From positions 1-31,725 of IMG/VR virus record IMGVR_UViG_3300021964_000010: a stretch of DNA of 31,725 nucleotides. One strand, written 5' to 3'. A model generated the notes under the pieces. It had not been told where the DNA came from, ran no database searches, and saw only the letters and a program-made list of their open reading frames with translations. Position numbers and translations under genes: made by a program. This DNA is from a virus. Shown piece after piece: positions 30,027 to 31,725 of the stretch. Numbering within the stretch: the first letter of the stretch is position 1; every line of letters starts with the position of its first letter.

Positions 30027-30422
30027 CTACTTCGTGATCTCGAACAGGTCCGTCTTGGGATCCGACTTCGGTAACTTGCTCACGCCGGTGTCCGGGTCGA
30101 AGATGTTGGTGATCACCGGTGCCACGCCGTTTATGTCCGCGTTTATGAGTCCGGTCTTGCGGTTCTTCATCCGCACGCCCGCCGGGAACTCCACCCCTAT
30201 GTGACAGGGCTTATGCCGATGATATGCGGCCAGCAGTTCCGTCCACAGCGCGGAGTTCTCCGCGGTGGGATCCACATAGGTGTATTCGCGATCACCGTTC
30301 TCGTTGGTGAACACGACCTCCGCTATGCGATGTCCGTAGGGCTTGTCCGGTTTGCGTTCGTTGGGTTGTGCTATCGTGGTCCTCACAGATGTGAGCACCG
30401 CTATGTGTTTAGTGTTTGCCAT
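30027..30422 (-). CDS. Hypothetical protein with own promoter and apparently leaderless start
   Basis: This 131-residue protein begins MANTKHIAVLTSVRTTIAQP. It has a central acidic YTYVDPTAENSALWTELLAAY, then PCHIGVEFPAGVRMKNRKTG, and a C-terminus rich in Asp, Lys and Pro. No family is recognised. Its start codon lies only five bases after a perfect TATAAT -10 (promoter P3), so the message should begin at or next to the ATG. It lies between the two HNH-like paralogues. Confidence 0.72.
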   Translation of the reverse strand: MANTKHIAVLTSVRTTIAQPNERKPDKPYGHRIAEVVFTNENGDREYTYVDPTAENSALWTELLAAYHRHKPCHIGVEFPAGVRMKNRKTGLINADINGVAPVITNIFDPDTGVSKLPKSDPKTDLFEITK

Positions 30423-30427
30423 ACCTT

Positions 30428-30456
30428 ATTATACTACAGGATCGGGATCCTGTCTA
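30428..30456 (-). promoter_or_regulatory. Sigma70-like promoter P3 with palindromic spacer
   Basis: Minus-strand -35 TAGACA (30451-30456), 17-bp spacer, -10 TATAAT (30428-30433), then five bases to the ATG at 30422. The spacer region contains the perfect palindrome ACAGGATC-GG-GATCCTGT (30436-30453, plus strand), a possible operator. It lies in the last codons of the upstream gene. Confidence 0.75.
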
Positions 30457-30788
30457 CCTTTCTTGTGTTGCCTGTGACGGCTCATATTGCCCAGTCGGGG
30501 TCGCACCTCACAGTTGTCAAGACGCCAGGCGGCGTCTATGTTCTTTCGCGTTAAAATTAAATTCTCGTATGATCGCCCGCGCTGACGCCAACGCTGTATC
30601 GTCCAGAGTTCGCACCAGTCCCCCTCGGTGAGCAGGAACCGTTCGCCACGGTATCGGGCCTGAGCCCGGGCTCGCAACCAGGCCAATCTACGGGCCCGTA
30701 GTTCCGGATCCGGTCCTGACTTCCATAGGTGCGGTCTAGTGTTGTCCATAGCGTAGCGGAAGTCCACCGCTATAAGAGCACGCCACAC
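30429..30788 (-). CDS. HNH-like paralogue 2
   Basis: This frame of up to 119 residues starts at GTG (30786-30788). An ATG at 30747-30749, giving 106 residues beginning MDNTRPHLWKSGPDPE, is equally plausible. The segments SGPDPELRARRLAWLRARAQARYRGE and LILTRKNIDAAWRLDNCEVRPR align with the 156-residue neighbour. The second has the shape of the RxD...DNC.V..R motif at the end of phage HNH-like proteins, with the usual catalytic His not evident. It may be a remnant of a homing endonuclease or a DNA-binding factor. Late-like TATAAATA lies 30 nt upstream. Confidence 0.6.
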   Translation of the reverse strand: MWRALIAVDFRYAMDNTRPHLWKSGPDPELRARRLAWLRARAQARYRGERFLLTEGDWCELWTIQRWRQRGRSYENLILTRKNIDAAWRLDNCEVRPRLGNMSRHRQHKKGRQDPDPVV

Positions 30789-30818
30789 TTATAAAATGGC
30801 GGCGATGAACTTCCGTTG

Positions 30819-30826
30819 TATTTATA
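30819..30826 (-). promoter_or_regulatory. T4-late-like octamer TATAAATA upstream of HNH-like paralogue 2
   Basis: Minus-strand TATAAATA in the noncoding gap between the 38-residue peptide and the HNH-like gene, 30 nt before the GTG start. Confidence 0.5.
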
Positions 30827-30845
30827 ACTTGTTATCGCGACGGTG

Positions 30846-30962
30846 CTAGAAATGGGTCAGTATGAGTTCGGTGAGTTCTATGGCGACTATTATGGCGAGT
30901 TCGATGGCGAGTATGGTGTGATATATGTGCCAGAGCAGGGGTCTTGAATCCTTCTTCTTCAT
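30846..30962 (-). CDS. 38-residue hydrophobic membrane-type peptide
   Basis: The ATG at 30960-30962 lies six bases after a -10 element (promoter P4) and opens a 38-residue frame. It has a positively charged start, MKKKDSRP, then one hydrophobic helix (LLWHIYHTILAIELAIIVAIEL and on) with Glu residues spaced along one face. It would sit in the inner membrane with the N-terminus inside. Candidates are a small holin/antiholin or a membrane-acting host-takeover peptide; the charged residues in the helix are unusual for a simple anchor. No family is assigned. Confidence 0.6.
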   Translation of the reverse strand: MKKKDSRPLLWHIYHTILAIELAIIVAIELTELILTHF

Positions 30963-30968
30963 ATTGTG

Positions 30969-30997
30969 AGTATAACACAGGCGGTGGATCAGGTCTA
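30969..30997 (-). promoter_or_regulatory. Sigma70-like promoter P4 (TAGACC, 17 bp, TATACT)
   Basis: Minus-strand -35 TAGACC (30992-30997), 17-bp spacer ending CCTGTGT, and -10 TATACT (30969-30974). The spacer end and -10 are identical to P1. The start codon of the 38-residue gene is six bases further on. Confidence 0.75.
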
Positions 30998-31068
30998 CCG
31001 AAATCTACGGATATTTTTATAACGCTATAAGGGCCGTGCCTCCGGCTAAAGGACGGGGACGACCTTAC

Positions 31069-31209
31069 CTACCTTCTGTAGTGGGGATCACACCAGTGCT
31101 CCTTAGGTGTGAACGGATGAACATTCTCGCAGGGCCATTCCGTAGGCGTCGAACAGCCCCCTAGGGCGAGTAATAACAGAAGGATACAAAATACTCGCCC
31201 CGGGTTCAT
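31069..31209 (-). CDS. 46-residue lipoprotein, candidate o-spanin (Rz1-like)
   Basis: The ATG at 31207-31209 follows the preceding stop by one base. The 46-residue product has a lipoprotein signal peptide: basic start MNPGR, hydrophobic VFCILLLLLA, lipobox LGGC with Cys19. The mature 28 residues carry five Pro and two further Cys (STPTEWPCENVHPF, then KEHWCDPHYRR). Small Pro-containing lipoproteins in phages are often outer-membrane spanins that complete lysis, or superinfection-exclusion lipoproteins. No endolysin or inner-membrane spanin is recognised beside it, so the lysis role is inference. Confidence 0.68.
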   Translation of the reverse strand: MNPGRVFCILLLLLALGGCSTPTEWPCENVHPFTPKEHWCDPHYRR

Positions 31210-31210
31210 A

Positions 31211-31725
31211 CTAGATCTTCAGTTCCGATCTAATCTGTTCTATCGATAACCTTTCTAGGTATCGTAATAGTTCCACCTTATTCATCTCTGGTAAGGCTTT
31301 ATGATTACGACTGGCTTGATACTCGGCTATCTGATAGATCGTTAACGCTAGGTCGTCTAGGATAAGACCGTCGTCGTTATCTTCTACCGCCTTCTTAAGG
31401 GTCTGGTTTATCCTAGGCGATACGAAGTATAACTCCGAGCCTAGTCGTATATAGGCCCTAGTGATGGCGGCTACCACATCCGGGGTATCTCCCTTCGGAC
31501 CCTCTGAATCGTAGCCGGGTTGGTAGAGTTCCCCTACCGTCCTATCCATCATATAGAATAGATCGGCTAGACCGTAGCAGTGACCGCCCGGGCCGTTCCA
31601 GCCCCCTTCGTCCCTACCGTAGTCGCTTAACTCTCGATTGATGATTCCGTCCGCGTCCCATTCCTTTTGTTCTTCGGCCTCGAACTCACCGCTCTTGATG
31701 TCTTTCCGTAGGTTCTCCATTACCA
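31211..31725 (-). CDS. Hypothetical protein spanning the circular join, C-terminal part
   Basis: This continues the gene started at 227; bases 31599-31725 repeat 1-127. The joined protein has 204 residues. This part includes GGWNGPGGHCYGLADLFYMM and acidic helices (ISKAV-EDNDDGLILDD type region), ending LERLSIEQIRSELKI. No domain is recognised. The gene is followed after one base by the lipoprotein gene, so the two are probably expressed together from P2. Confidence 0.72.
   Translation of the reverse strand, partial: VMENLRKDIKSGEFEAEEQKEWDADGIINRELSDYGRDEGGWNGPGGHCYGLADLFYMMDRTVGELYQPGYDSEGPKGDTPDVVAAITRAYIRLGSELYFVSPRINQTLKKAVEDNDDGLILDDLALTIYQIAEYQASRNHKALPEMNKVELLRYLERLSIEQIRSELKI
31599..31725. 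repeat. 127-bp terminal direct repeat, right copy (circle closure)
   Basis: Identical to 1-127; see the left copy. Removing one copy gives a 31,598-bp circle in which the spanning reading frame is intact. Confidence 0.9.

Noticed and set aside
30852-30947. Plus-strand 31-residue frame rich in Gly, Tyr, Glu and Phe, opposite the 38-residue hydrophobic peptide.
   Set aside because: No ribosome binding site or plus-strand promoter, while promoter P4 points exactly at the minus-strand start. The repeats are explained by repeated codons of the minus-strand gene.
31069-31210. Partial likeness to a glutamine-type riboswitch (GTTCATCC, then AGAAGGTAGG) on the minus strand.
   Set aside because: The core sequence has an insertion, key helices cannot be formed by eye, and the segment is explained by the lipoprotein coding sequence.
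1-31725. CRISPR arrays and insertion sequences.
   Set aside because: No regularly spaced repeat series of suitable size and no transposase-like protein were seen.

Overview
The window is a complete tailed-phage genome. The first 127 bases (1-127) are identical to the last 127 (31599-31725), so the contig closes into a circle of 31,598 bp. One gene crosses the join: it starts at 227, runs leftwards off the window start and finishes at 31211. The set of HK97-type head genes, portal, two terminase subunits, tail tube, tail chaperone pair, tape measure and J-like tip protein describes a long-tailed (siphovirus-like) member of Caudoviricetes. Several small proteins and the glycine-rich tail-fibre style resemble families I associate with uncultured marine phages. 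The host cannot be told from the sequence.

Layout, following the minus strand, which carries every recognisable gene but one. (1) Around the join, 1873 down to 1 and 31725 down to 29391: small genes mostly of unknown function, including a 46-residue lipoprotein, a 38-residue hydrophobic peptide, two HNH-like paralogues and a basic 55-residue protein. Four near-identical sigma70-type promoters lie here. (2) 29370-21590: tail fibre and other virion-surface genes, several of them paralogous. (3) 21590-12376: an adaptor-like protein, TerS, TerL, portal, a small basic protein, an N4/N6 DNA methyltransferase, small genes, scaffold, major capsid protein, a strong terminator, then connector, tail-completion and tail-tube genes. 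(4) 12374-5271: tail assembly chaperone with a probable -1 frameshift extension, tape measure, distal tail and hub-like proteins, two GNAT-like acetyltransferases, and tail tip J. (5) 5148-4609, plus strand: one lone gene resembling DUF115/sialyltransferase-fold proteins. (6) 4608-3896: about 710 bp of noncoding DNA rich in perfect inverted repeats and iteron-like repeats. (7) 3895-1958: a three-gene operon with a ParB-like protein and a TET-associated-type glycosyltransferase (TAGT), both typical of phage DNA hypermodification loci.

The regulatory DNA falls into two classes. Sigma70-like promoters (TAGAC[AC], 16-17 bp spacer, TATA[AC]T) precede small genes near the join. A T4-late-like octamer ending in TAAATA lies in six of the seven gaps of 20 nt or more in the virion gene block. 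I see no DNA polymerase, primase, helicase, integrase, sigma factor or endolysin. The phage must therefore depend on host replication, or on unrecognised genes, and the structured region at 3.9-4.6 kb is the best candidate for a replication origin or structured RNA. The most unusual biology is the ParB-TAGT pair in a closed genome with no visible TET/JBP dioxygenase or C5-cytosine methyltransferase, alongside the two-class promoter layout with apparently leaderless genes.
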